Assembly (NCBI GenBank): GCA_958296385.1
Contig: OY282494.1
Coordinates: 2,934,981-2,998,980, forward strand
DNA from: an uncultured Dehalococcoidia bacterium
GTDB lineage: Bacteria; Chloroflexota; Dehalococcoidia; Lucifugimonadales; UBA3495
DNA: 64,000 bases
Direction of reading: 5' to 3'
Shown: positions 51,577 to 60,100 of the stretch, piece by piece
Numbering within the stretch: position 1 is the first letter of the stretch
Layout of the letters: every line of letters begins with the position of its first letter
Position numbers and translations under genes: made by a program
The notes under the pieces: model-generated
Told to the model about the DNA's origin: nothing
Seen by the model: only the letters and a program-made list of their open reading frames with translations
Databases searched by the model: none

Positions 51577-54500
51577 CCGCCGGCGTTCTTGGCTGCGCTG
51601 CCGGCGTTGGTGGAGGCCACGCTGCCCGTTGCCCAGACGGATGTTACCGTTCCGGACGCCCCCAGCGTGCCCGTCAGCGCGCCGATGGCGGTATTGTCCG
51701 CCGCCCCGGTTACGCTGGCGTTGGGCAGGCCGATGCCGGTGACGGCGCCGGAAAGCGTGCCAAACAGCCCGACGGTTATGACGTCTGTGCCGGAGTTGAC
51801 GTGCAGGTTGGACAGGGTATGGCCGTTGCCCTGGAGCGTACTGCTGATCGGTGCGCGGTCGGTGCCGATGGGCACCCAGCCGGCGCCGCCGTTGTAATAG
51901 TCATCGTTGGTGCGGTCGCCGTCATTGCCGGTGTCAAAGTCCAGGTTGGCCGTCAGTTCGTAGCCGGCGCACCCGTCGGGGCAGCCCATGGCGGTGGACA
52001 CGCCGGGGAAAGCCGCCAGGTAGGTCACGGCGCCGGCGCCGGCGCTGGATAGTCCATCGCCATCCAAGTCGTAGCGCATGGCGTTCAGCTGGGCCAGCGA
52101 GTTGACGTCAATCAGGTTGTTGTTGTTGCCGTCGTAATCTATGGAGGTGGCGCCGGGGCTGCGCTGCCGCTGGATGCCCCGGGCATCGTAGCCGTATTGC
52201 AGGATGGGATACTGCGCGTTGGTGCCAAAGCTCCAGGGGTCGTCGTTAGCGGACGTGCCGCCAACGTCCACGTTCCAGCCGGAGTAGATGCCGGTGGTGC
52301 CGTAGGCGGTGGGCGATCGCAGGTTGCTTCTGCTGACGCCCTCCGGGGCGTCGGTGCCGGCGTCGTCAAAGAAGCCGCTAGCGTCGGTATCCCAATAGCT
52401 GTTGCTGATAGTTGCGCCGCCGTCAAAAGTGTTAATCAGCCCGCGCGTAGCGCTGTTGGAGGTGCCGCTAACCGAGGCGTAGGCATAGGTGGCGCTCACC
52501 GTCACGTTGCCAGTGACATGGCCGACCAGCCCGGCCCCGCCGGTGGCGGCCACCGTTCCATGCGCATAAGCGGCCGCCAGCGTGCTCGGACTGCCGGAGC
52601 TGCCTTCAACCCTTCCCACCAGGCCGCCGACGTTATCCAGAATGGTACTCAGGGTGGATGAATTCACGGTCACTGCGACCGTGGAGTAGCTGGCGGTAAT
52701 GGTGGTGCCGTCGCCGGCGCGGCCCACCAGGCCGCCCACGCGTGCGTAATGGCGGCCGCGGACTGAGGAGCCGGAGGGGACGGTGATGCTAATGGCGCCG
52801 GCGGCCGAGCTGCTGCGCACGCTGCCGTCGAGGTAGCCGACCAGCGCGCCAACCTCGTAAGCGTTTTGTGGGCTATTGCTCGCGCCGGTGTAGCGGCCCG
52901 TTATGTCCACGCCGGTCAGCGCCACGCTCTCAATAGCCCCGCTGGCCGCGCCGAACAGCCCCGCCTGCACCGCTGCTTCGTTGGCCGTGGAGCGGACGGT
53001 CAGCTGGTCGATGACGTAGTTGTTGCCCCGGAATGTAGCGGTGTACGGCGCGCCGGTCGTGCCGATGGGCGTCCAGGTGGGATATTCGTCGCCGCTGCCT
53101 ACGCCGGGGGTGCCGTCGGTGTCAAAGTCCAGGTCGGCCATCAGCTCGTAGCCGGTGCAGGTGGTGGTGCAGACGGCCCCGCCGGCGGGGTAGGGGAAAG
53201 CGGCGGCGTAGGTGGCCTGGTTGGTTGCGCTGTCCGCCGCGCCATCGCCGTTCAAGTCGTAGCGGATGGCGTTGAGTTGGGCCAGCGTGGTGACTTCAAT
53301 CAGGCCGTTGCCGTTGCTATCGTAGTTGTTGTTGGGCACGTTTTCGATGGTGATGTCGTAATCGGTGGTGGAGCCGTCCGGGGCGGTGCCGGTTACGGTG
53401 ATGACCATGGTGGGGCCAAAGAGGGCGACCTGATGGCCGGGGGCGACGGTATCCGCGTCGTCGGTAATGGCGTCGGCCGGGCTGGCCTGCGCGCTGATGG
53501 ACACGACGGTGCTAGTAGCCGGCGTTGCCCTGACGGTAATCGTGTCGGGGTTGGACAAGGGCAGCGCGGCCGTGTATTCCGTAGTGCCGGCGGCAAAAGG
53601 CGGCGACAGCGCAAAGGGAGCGTCCACGGCGAGCGCGGTCAGGCTGCTGTCGGTGCCGATGCTGGGCTGCGCGCTGAACTGCCGCGCCGTGTCCAGCCCG
53701 CCGTACCACAGCGCCGGGTACTCGGTGCTGCTGCCAAAGGTCCAGGGGTCGTCAATCCCGGTGGTAATGTCGTTGTCCCCGTCGAGGTTGTCAAAGTCCC
53801 GGTTCCAGTTCCTCGCGTTGTAAAGTTCGGGCGTCGTGCTAGCGCCGTAGGTAGTGGGGTCGCGCAGCTCGTAGGTCTTTTTGCCCTCCGGCGCGTCGGT
53901 ATCCGCGTCGTCGTCGATGCCGCTGGTGATGGAGTCCCAATAGCTTTCGATGATGGTGGCTCCGCTGGGTACGTTGCCGACCAGCCCGCCGATGTTGCCG
54001 CCGGCGGCGGTAACCGTTCCTGTTGCGTAAGACGCCGTGATGCTGGGCGTACCCGACAGGCCGCCGGCCAGGCCGCCAACGTAAGAGGCCGCGCTCGTGC
54101 CGCCGGACACTGCGCCGGTGGCGTAGCTGGCCTCCACCGCGCCGGCGCCCGGCACATCGGGGGTGCCCGTATTCCCCACCAGGCCGCCGACGAAAATCTG
54201 CGTGGCCGCCGCGTCGGCCGTTACCGACACGTCGGCGTAGCTGGCCCGCACCGCGCCCACGTTATTGCCCACCAGACCGCCGATGCGCTTGACGTGGCTC
54301 GTAGCGCTGCTGGAAGTCACGCTGCCCGTGGCCCAGCTGGCGGTTACCGACCCCTGCGGTTGCAGTTCGCCCACCAGGACGCCGGCGAACAGTTCGTTAT
54401 GGGCGCCGGTAACGCTGGCGTTCGGCAGCCCGACGCCGGAGACCGGGCCGTTGATGACGCCGAACAGCCCGACTTGCAGGGTGGCCGCCGGCGCGTTGAT

Positions 54501-56420
54501 ATGCAGGTTGGACAGGGTATGCCCGTTGCCACGGAACGTGCCGGTGAACCGCGCAGTGCCGGTCCCGATGGGCGTCCAGCCGGCGCCGGCGTTGTAATAG
54601 TCATCGTTGGTGCGGTCGCCGTCATTGCCGGTGTCAAAGTCCAGGTTGGCCAGCAGCTCGTAGCCGATACACCCGTCGGGGCAGCCCATCCCGGTGGTCA
54701 GGCCGGGGAAAGCCGCCGCGTAGTTGAACCGGCTGGCGCCCGTTACGGCCCCATCGCCATCGCCGTCGTAGCGCATGGCGTTCAGCTGGGCCAGCATCGT
54801 AACGTCAATCAGATTGTTGTTATTGGCGTCGTAATCCTTGCGGGCCAGGCTGGGGTTTCTCTGCCAGTCGATGCCGGCGGCGTCGCGGTCGTATTGCAGG
54901 ATGGGGTATTGATTGTTGGCGCCAAAGTGCCAGGGGTCGTCGGCCCCGGTGGTCATGGCGCCCGTGCTGGTATCGCCGTCAACGTTGATGTTCCAGTTGG
55001 CGTAGATGCTGGCGCCGGTTCCGTAGGCGGTGGGCGTTTGCAGCGCGGTGGTGGCCTGGCCCGCGCCGCCGCCGCCGCCGCCGGTGCAGACGGTGGAATC
55101 CCAATAGCTGTTGGTTACGGTGCCCTGCTCCCCATTGGCAAGTCCCATCCGGGCGGTGGTGCTGGACAGGCAGGCTTGCGTGCCGCCGGTAACGGAGCTG
55201 GCCGCGGCGTAGCTGGCGATGATGGCGCCGGTGGCAACGTAGGTGCCGCCGGTGAGCTCGTTGACGCCAACCAGCCCGCCGGTGCTGGGGGCGCCGGTGC
55301 CGGTGGCAGAGACGGCGGCGGTGGAATAAGAGGCGTTGATGGTGCCCAGGTTGACGCCCGCCAGCCCGCCGACGAAGGCGTCGGCGCCGCTGGAGGCAAC
55401 CGTGCCGCCGATTACGTAGGACGCGCGCACCGTGCCGCCGTTGTTAAATCCCACCAATCCGCCGGCGAACCCATCATCCGTCGATGAGCTCACCGAGGGG
55501 TCAATCAGTCCTACTCCGGTGATGGTGGTGTTGCTGGTGCTGATGCCGAACAGACCCACCGGATCGGTGCCGGATATAGTCAGGTTGGAGATGGTATGGC
55601 CGTTGCCCTGGAGGGTGGAGCTGAACGCGGTGCCGGCGTTATACGAGCCAATGGACAGCCAGTTGGCGTAGGGCGCGTCGGCCGTGTTATCGCCGTCGGT
55701 GTCAAAGTCCAGGTCGGCCACCAACTCGTAGCCGGCGCAGCCGGTCGAGCAGCCCATCCGCCCGGTTTGAGCCTGCTGGCGGTGCGGAAAGGCGGTGTTG
55801 TAATTGGTAGTAGCGTTGCCGGTGGAATCCGGGTCACCGTTGCCGTTCAAGTCGTAACGGATGGCGTTAAGCTGGGCCACCGTGGTGATGTCAATGAGAT
55901 TGTCGTCATCAGCATCGTAATCGATTTGGTTAACTTTATGCCCGGCCTGGGGAGTACTCAGGATGTTTCCGAGGCTACGGTCGAGACCGGTCTCGGAGCT
56001 TCCGTGCTGATAAGTGCCAGAGAGGCCGGTATTGGGCACGGCGATGCCGTCGGTGTCCCGGTCGGCGGCGACGACCGTATAAGAGAAGTCAACGATTGTG
56101 CTGTTTGGGGTGCTATCGGTCGGCGGGGCGTTGCGGGTCATGCCGCCAATGTAGATTTCCAAGTAGCCGCTGCTGATGCTCGTGACAGCCTCGTCAAAGG
56201 TCAGCCGCACGGTGATGGTATCGCCGGTGAAGTAAGTGCCATCAGGGCCGGGGTCGCTGATGATGCTGATAGCGGTGATGCTGTTGTTGTGCGCCGAGGC
56301 CGGCCGCACCTCCGGCAGGAGCCAGCCGGCCAGGCCCGCCAGCACGACAAACAGGGCCAGGGCAACCCCGGCCAGAGCAATGGGGATGATGCTGCGACGG
56401 CGGCGCGGCGGCAGTGTCAT
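51522..56420 (-). CDS. Giant surface protein A, N-terminal segment
   Basis: 1,632 residues. ATG 56420 has GGGGGAGGG a few nt upstream. MTLPPRRRRS plus a ~24-residue helix and ASAHNN form the export signal. Residues ~45-150 are an Ig-like domain (SIISDPGPDGTYFTGDTI.V.LTFDEAV...STIVDFSYTV.A.D.DTDGI) typical of large bacterial surface proteins and absent from protein B. Four GLUG modules with D/N-rich openings and Cys pairs follow. The frame derails at ...SAAKNAGG-WWVFPMAQ: sister sequence (bases 30781-30835) has CACCAGCCCGCC where this has CACCACCCGCC. The whole gene would encode about 3,665 residues. Confidence 0.75.
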   Translation of the reverse strand: MTLPPRRRRSIIPIALAGVALALFVVLAGLAGWLLPEVRPASAHNNSITAISIISDPGPDGTYFTGDTITVRLTFDEAVTSISSGYLEIYIGGMTRNAPPTDSTPNSTIVDFSYTVVAADRDTDGIAVPNTGLSGTYQHGSSETGLDRSLGNILSTPQAGHKVNQIDYDADDDNLIDITTVAQLNAIRYDLNGNGDPDSTGNATTNYNTAFPHRQQAQTGRMGCSTGCAGYELVADLDFDTDGDNTADAPYANWLSIGSYNAGTAFSSTLQGNGHTISNLTISGTDPVGLFGISTSNTTITGVGLIDPSVSSSTDDGFAGGLVGFNNGGTVRASYVIGGTVASSGADAFVGGLAGVNLGTINASYSTAAVSATGTGAPSTGGLVGVNELTGGTYVATGAIIASYAAASSVTGGTQACLSSTTARMGLANGEQGTVTNSYWDSTVCTGGGGGGAGQATTALQTPTAYGTGASIYANWNINVDGDTSTGAMTTGADDPWHFGANNQYPILQYDRDAAGIDWQRNPSLARKDYDANNNNLIDVTMLAQLNAMRYDGDGDGAVTGASRFNYAAAFPGLTTGMGCPDGCIGYELLANLDFDTGNDGDRTNDDYYNAGAGWTPIGTGTARFTGTFRGNGHTLSNLHINAPAATLQVGLFGVINGPVSGVGLPNASVTGAHNELFAGVLVGELQPQGSVTASWATGSVTSSSATSHVKRIGGLVGNNVGAVRASYADVSVTADAAATQIFVGGLVGNTGTPDVPGAGAVEASYATGAVSGGTSAASYVGGLAGGLSGTPSITASYATGTVTAAGGNIGGLVGNVPSGATIIESYWDSITSGIDDDADTDAPEGKKTYELRDPTTYGASTTPELYNARNWNRDFDNLDGDNDITTGIDDPWTFGSSTEYPALWYGGLDTARQFSAQPSIGTDSSLTALAVDAPFALSPPFAAGTTEYTAALPLSNPDTITVRATPATSTVVSISAQASPADAITDDADTVAPGHQVALFGPTMVITVTGTAPDGSTTDYDITIENVPNNNYDSNGNGLIEVTTLAQLNAIRYDLNGDGAADSATNQATYAAAFPYPAGGAVCTTTCTGYELMADLDFDTDGTPGVGSGDEYPTWTPIGTTGAPYTATFRGNNYVIDQLTVRSTANEAAVQAGLFGAASGAIESVALTGVDITGRYTGASNSPQNAYEVGALVGYLDGSVRSSSAAGAISITVPSGSSVRGRHYARVGGLVGRAGDGTTITASYSTVAVTVNSSTLSTILDNVGGLVGRVEGSSGSPSTLAAAYAHGTVAATGGAGLVGHVTGNVTVSATYAYASVSGTSNSATRGLINTFDGGATISNSYWDTDASGFFDDAGTDAPEGVSRSNLRSPTAYGTTGIYSGWNVDVGGTSANDDPWSFGTNAQYPILQYGYDARGIQRQRSPGATSIDYDGNNNNLIDVNSLAQLNAMRYDLDGDGLSSAGAGAVTYLAAFPGVSTAMGCPDGCAGYELTANLDFDTGNDGDRTNDDYYNGGAGWVPIGTDRAPISSTLQGNGHTLSNLHVNSGTDVITVGLFGTLSGAVTGIGLPNASVTGAADNTAIGALTGTLGASGTVTSVWATGSVASTNAGSAAKNAGGWWVFPMAQCGPATPTCR

Positions 56421-56472
56421 TCTGCCCTCCCCCGAACATTCGTACTACGCAGCAAACTTCCCCCCAAACCCG

Positions 56473-56547
56473 CTACCATAGGAAAGTCCTCCGGCCCGCA
56501 GCAGGCCCAGCGCAAGCGTCGCAATGATGGCAATCAGCGCCCAGCAT
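56473..56547 (-). CDS. Putative 24-codon Cys-rich leader reading frame upstream of giant gene A
   Basis: ATG 56547 is 10 nt after the -10 box. The peptide begins MLGADCHHCDAC and ends TFLW-TAG. It aligns with the leader frame of gene B, with two 6-nt gaps and the shared end FLW. The downstream block CTGCGTAGTAC is also conserved. Attenuation-like control by Cys codons is possible but unproven. Confidence 0.35.
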   Translation of the reverse strand: MLGADCHHCDACAGPAAGRRTFLW

Positions 56548-56557
56548 AACGGCGGGA

Positions 56558-56566
56558 ATTATAGCA
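56558..56566 (-). promoter_or_regulatory. Extended -10 promoter (TGCTATAAT) of giant gene A
   Basis: Minus strand 56566 to 56558, a perfect TATAAT with TG extension in the gap after the Uma2 gene. It predicts a ~130-nt leader to ATG 56420, long for this window. Confidence 0.65.
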
Positions 56567-56597
56567 CAAACCCGGCAGCAATCCAGCCCATCCTAAC

Positions 56598-57461
56598 CTA
56601 ACCACCCCCCCGCAGCCGCAGCCGCTCCTGCAACTCGCGAACCTGCGCCTCGGCCTGGAGGCGGGCAGCCTGTTCCTGGAGGCGGGCCGCCTGTTCCTGG
56701 AGGCGGGCCGCCTGTTCCTGGAGGCGGGCCGCCTGTTCCTGCTCCGCGCGGGCCTCGGCCCGTTCAGCCCGGGATTCAGCCTGGAGGCGGCCGGCCCGTT
56801 CGTGGTCAAAAGTTGCAATGTGTCGTCCGGTGGATGGGTCGTACCAGCCCAGCCAACCCTGCTCCGCCCGGAGGTGCAAATTCAGCACCGCACTGTACCC
56901 CTGCAAAGAACCGTCGGGCAGTTCCGCAATGGGGATGGGCTCATACCGGCCATTCACCAAACGGTCTCCGGCCAGTCGGTCGCCGTGAAAATCCCCCGTC
57001 TCGTCAAAGCGCCAGTACTCCGGAATACCCAACGCCGCGTAATCGCCCGGCTTCTCCTCAACGTCCACCTTGGCCGTGCTTTTCGATGCCACTTCCAGCA
57101 CAAAATCCGGCGGCTTGCCCTGCTCCGTTATCAGATAACCCCCGGTTGCAAAGTACGCCTCCGGGTCAACGTCAAAAGCGACGAGCAAATCAGGCCGGCG
57201 CAGGCCGGCAGTGCCGGGGCGCGGCCCGCGCGCAACCCAAAAGTCCGCAGTGACCAGGGTGGTATCCCGGTTGCCGAGATATTGGACGAGGTGGTGGCAC
57301 TGGCCCGTATAGGTCATTTGTCGGTAGTTAGTCATTGACTCATCAATCTCACGTTCGGGCGGCTCCGGAAACCGGAAACGGGCCGGGGCCGGCGGTGGCG
57401 CCAGTGGGGTTTTGGCGGCGGGGGCGGTGATGGTATTTGCGATGGTAGTGGTAGTGGTCAT
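56598..57461 (-). CDS. Uma2-family protein with heptad-repeat tail
   Basis: 287 residues from ATG 57461, preceded by AGAGGTTCAGC. Core elements RRPDLLVAFDVDPEAY, PPDFVLEVASKST and AALGIPEYWRFDE match the sister at 57510-58334 closely. From ~residue 215 the protein is a coiled coil with four near-perfect copies of the heptad AARLQEQ, encoded by a 21-bp tandem repeat. It lies 48 nt downstream of the sister gene with no promoter between, so the two form an operon, and directly upstream of giant gene A. Confidence 0.82.
   Translation of the reverse strand: MTTTTTIANTITAPAAKTPLAPPPAPARFRFPEPPEREIDESMTNYRQMTYTGQCHHLVQYLGNRDTTLVTADFWVARGPRPGTAGLRRPDLLVAFDVDPEAYFATGGYLITEQGKPPDFVLEVASKSTAKVDVEEKPGDYAALGIPEYWRFDETGDFHGDRLAGDRLVNGRYEPIPIAELPDGSLQGYSAVLNLHLRAEQGWLGWYDPSTGRHIATFDHERAGRLQAESRAERAEARAEQEQAARLQEQAARLQEQAARLQEQAARLQAEAQVRELQERLRLRGGG
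56655..56738 (-). repeat. Four tandem copies of a 21-bp repeat in a Uma2 gene
   Basis: CTGGAGGCGGGC(A/C)GCCTGTTC four times; only one base differs in the first copy. One unit equals one heptad of the coiled coil, so copy change alters tail length without frameshift. A similar two-copy 21-bp repeat is present near 57652-57695. Confidence 0.85.
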
Positions 57462-57509
57462 GCTGAACCTCTGGAACCTGGCGGGACAGGGTTTGAGCGG
57501 TGCCGGGGG

Positions 57510-58334
57510 CTAGCCGTTACGCAGCCGTCTGTTTTCCTCCTCCAACTCGTGAATCCGGGCTTCGGCGCTATCAGCGCGGGCATCGGCTTGTTCAGAGCGG
57601 GCTTCAGCCTGGAGGCGGGCATTGCGCTCGATGAGGCGGCCCTCCCGTTCGTTGAGGCGGCCCTCCCGTTCGCCGCGGAAGGTTGGGATGTGCTGCCCGG
57701 TTTCCGGGTCGTACCACCCCAACCGGCCCTGCTCCCCCTGCACGGGCTCCCACCGGAGATACAGGTTCAGCATCGCGCTGTACCCCTGCAAAGAGCCGTC
57801 GGGCAATTCCGCAATGGGGATGGGCTCATACCGGCCATCCACCAGCCGGTCGCCGGCCAGCTTGTCGCCGTGAAACTCACCCGTCTCGTCAAAGCGCCAG
57901 TACTCCGGTATGCCTAACGCCGCGTAGTCCACCCGTTTCGCCCCGACGTCCACGCTGGCCGTGCTCTCCGATGCTACCTCCAGCACAAAGTCCGGCGGCT
58001 TACCCTGCTCCGAGATTAGGTATCCCCGGGCAGCCTTGTAAGCGGCGGGATTGACGTTAAAGGCGATGAACAAATCGGGCCGGCGCAGGCCCAGAGTGCC
58101 GGAGCGGGGCGCGCGGGCAACCCAGCGATCGGCCTCCACCAGGGTGGTATCCTCATTGCCGAGGTAGTGGACGAGGTGATGGCTGCTGCCTGTACGGTGC
58201 AGTTGGTCGTAGTTAGTCATTGCCTCATCAATCTCACGTTCGGGCGGGTCTGGAAACCGGAAATGTGCCGGCGCGGATGCGGGCGGCGTTTTGACGGCGG
58301 GGGCCGTAATGGGGTTTGCGGTGATAGTGGTCAT
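57510..58334 (-). CDS. Uma2-family protein with coiled-coil tail
   Basis: 274 residues from ATG 58334, preceded by GGAGGTTCAGC. The core (RRPDLFIAFNVNP, PPDFVLEVASEST, AALGIPEYWRFDETGEFHGDKLAG in parts) is the Uma2 PD-(D/E)xK fold; the tail (AEARSEQADARADSAEARIHELEEENRRL in parts) is a coiled coil. It is the first gene of the minus-strand series Uma2-Uma2-giant A-Uma2-giant B, and its promoter region is divergent from the epimerase gene. The 5' ends of the three Uma2 genes are nearly the same, so they arose by duplication. Confidence 0.82.
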   Translation of the reverse strand: MTTITANPITAPAVKTPPASAPAHFRFPDPPEREIDEAMTNYDQLHRTGSSHHLVHYLGNEDTTLVEADRWVARAPRSGTLGLRRPDLFIAFNVNPAAYKAARGYLISEQGKPPDFVLEVASESTASVDVGAKRVDYAALGIPEYWRFDETGEFHGDKLAGDRLVDGRYEPIPIAELPDGSLQGYSAMLNLYLRWEPVQGEQGRLGWYDPETGQHIPTFRGEREGRLNEREGRLIERNARLQAEARSEQADARADSAEARIHELEEENRRLRNG

Positions 58335-58372
58335 GCTGAACCTCCGGAACCTGGCGGGGCACGGTGCGGCGT

Positions 58373-58378
58373 ATTATA
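58373..58378 (-). promoter_or_regulatory. -10 box (TATAAT) of the Uma2 operon
   Basis: Minus strand CCCGCTATAAT, 38 nt before ATG 58334, matching the box at 45234-45239. Confidence 0.55.
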
Positions 58379-58406
58379 GCGGGCTTTTGCCGGGGGATGG
58401 GGTGGT

Positions 58407-58435
58407 TTGCGTGGCTTGGCGGTGGTGGGTATTAT
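58407..58435 (+). promoter_or_regulatory. Possible promoter of the epimerase gene
   Basis: TATTAT at 58430-58435 with TTGCGT 17 nt upstream (58407-58412). It would run divergently from the Uma2 promoter and give a ~65-nt leader. Confidence 0.35.
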
Positions 58436-58507
58436 GCTGGGGTTGGTTTGTGAATCTGTTTTGGCGGCTTTGGGCGGCTTATCAACGGCGCAGTTTTGGA
58501 GGTTTTT

Positions 58508-59458
58508 ATGACTGTTATGGTTACCGGCGGCACCGGGTTTATCGGCAACCGCATCATTCGCAAGCTGGTGGAGCGGGGGGAGGATGTGCTTTGCTTTGAC
58601 CTGGCTCCGCCCCGGGCTAACTTGCAGCCGCTGCTGGACCGCATCTCCATTTATCGGGGCGATGTCACCCGTCTGGACCATCTGATGGAGGCGGTGAACC
58701 GGCATCAGGTGGATCGCATCATCCATATGGCCGCGCTGCTGCCGCCGGATACTGAGGACCGTCCGGCTACCGGGATGGCGGTCAACATTGACGGCACCAA
58801 CAACGTGTTTGAGGCGGCCCGCTGGGGCAACGGGGGCAGCGTGCGGCGGGTGGTGTACGCCAGCAGCATCGCCGTTTATGGCGTGCAGGATACTTTTGGC
58901 GACCGGCCACTTACCGAGGACGACCTGGCGGCGCCCATCAACGTGTACGGGATGACCAAGGCGGTCAACGACTTCGCCGCCGCGCGCTACCGGACGCTGC
59001 ACGGGCTGGACATCCGGGGCGTCCGCATCTGCACGGTGTTCGGCCACGGGCGGGTTACCGGAATGACGGGCATGATCGGCGGCCTGATGATGTCGCTGCC
59101 CGCCGTGGGCCAGCCGGTGGCAATGGACTTTGACCCGCGCGAAGCATCGCCGATGATTCACGCCGAGGACGCCGCCGAGATTTTCGTGCGGGTGGCCCTG
59201 GCGGACGCGCTGCATCACAACGTCTATATCAGCGGCGGCGAACTCGCCACCATCGCCGATGTCGCCGACATGGTGCGCGCGTACATCCCCGACGCCAGCA
59301 TCAGCACCGGCGCCCGCCCGGTGCCCCACGTCTATCTGGTGGACAACAGCCGGATGATGGCCGACGTAGGCTACGAACTGCCCCCGCTGCGGCTGCGCGT
59401 CCTGGACCACATCAACGACGCCCGCGCCGAGGCCGGGCTGGAGCCGATTGGGGGCTAG
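58508..59458 (+). CDS. NAD-dependent epimerase/dehydratase (extended SDR)
   Basis: 316 residues from ATG 58508, which follows GGAGG at about 58498-58502. TGGTGFIG (residues ~6-13) binds the dinucleotide; ASSIAVYG and YGMTK (Y-x3-K) supply the catalytic Ser, Tyr and Lys of extended SDRs. Acidic D near the end of strand beta-2 (LCFDLAPP) favours NAD over NADP. The family converts nucleotide sugars or reduces related substrates; the exact one is not readable. Given the nearby glycosyltransferases, sugar nucleotide supply is plausible. It is followed after 36 nt by a gene with its own promoter. Confidence 0.85.
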   Translation: MTVMVTGGTGFIGNRIIRKLVERGEDVLCFDLAPPRANLQPLLDRISIYRGDVTRLDHLMEAVNRHQVDRIIHMAALLPPDTEDRPATGMAVNIDGTNNVFEAARWGNGGSVRRVVYASSIAVYGVQDTFGDRPLTEDDLAAPINVYGMTKAVNDFAAARYRTLHGLDIRGVRICTVFGHGRVTGMTGMIGGLMMSLPAVGQPVAMDFDPREASPMIHAEDAAEIFVRVALADALHHNVYISGGELATIADVADMVRAYIPDASISTGARPVPHVYLVDNSRMMADVGYELPPLRLRVLDHINDARAEAGLEPIGG

Positions 59459-59478
59459 ACCGCCGGCCGGCGCGCATT

Positions 59479-59487
59479 TGCTACAAT
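59479..59487 (+). promoter_or_regulatory. Extended -10 promoter (TGCTACAAT) of the toxin-antitoxin-like pair; leaderless
   Basis: The box ends 7 nt before GTG 59495, predicting a leaderless mRNA. Same sequence as the promoter of the candidate selenoprotein. Confidence 0.6.
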
Positions 59488-59494
59488 AGGCGCC

Positions 59495-60100
59495 GTGAGC
59501 GTTATGACTGAAACTACGCCCGCGCAAGCGGAGCAAATCGTCGCTTTCTGCCGGGGCCACCGGGTGCGGCGGCTGACCTGGCTGCAAGAGCCGGTGCGCG
59601 CCGGCCCCGATGCCGGCGCGGCGGCGCTGATGATTGAGTTCGACTGCGCCAACCTGCCGTCACTGGCCCGGCTGGCGGCAATGGAGGACGAAATCAGCCG
59701 TATCCTGGGCCGCAGAACCGACTTGCATCTCTACCTGCGGGAGCTGCACTTGGGCCAGGGGCCGGGCGAGGCGGGCATCGCTTACGATCGGGCGGATTAT
59801 CTGGACATTGCGCTGCCCCAGGACAAAATCGCCGAGTTTTGCCGCCGCCACAAAATCAAGCGGCTGTACCGCCATAAGCGCCCGCTGCGAGATTCGGTTA
59901 TCGCTGATAACGACGTAGATTTCACCGTCGAGTTTTTGCCCGACTGCGGGGCCAGCCTGTTGGAGCGGTTCAATATGGAGGAAAAGCTGGGTGACATCCT
60001 CGGCTGCGCCGCCGGGCTGCATCCGATTGGCGACGTGTTCCCGGTAGAGAACTGGCGCGAACGCTGGCCGGCCGAGTTGCAGTATGAGCACGCGGAATGA
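59495..60100 (+). CDS. Duplicated, motif-degenerate MntA-type nucleotidyltransferase (putative antitoxin)
   Basis: 201 residues made of two tandem MNT-like halves. Half 1 (~11-100) shows IVAFCRGHRVRRL...VRAGPD...LMIEF...MEDEISRILGRRTDL; half 2 (~105-201) shows KIAEFCRRHKIKRL...PLRD...DVDFTVEF...MEEKLGDILG. MNT enzymes carry G-S-x10-D-x-D. Half 1 has Gln-Glu at 31-32 in place of Gly-Ser and no D-x-D. Half 2 has Lys-Arg at 128-129 in place of Gly-Ser but keeps D140-x-D142. Neither half looks able to bind ATP normally. It overlaps the HepT gene by 17 nt, the usual arrangement for the MntA/HepT toxin-antitoxin family, where MntA adenylylates the toxin. Confidence 0.7.
   Translation: MSVMTETTPAQAEQIVAFCRGHRVRRLTWLQEPVRAGPDAGAAALMIEFDCANLPSLARLAAMEDEISRILGRRTDLHLYLRELHLGQGPGEAGIAYDRADYLDIALPQDKIAEFCRRHKIKRLYRHKRPLRDSVIADNDVDFTVEFLPDCGASLLERFNMEEKLGDILGCAAGLHPIGDVFPVENWRERWPAELQYEHAE

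Noticed and set aside
57462-57509. Separate promoter for the second Uma2 gene
   Set aside because: The 48-nt gap holds no -10-like sequence; cotranscription with the first gene is more likely.
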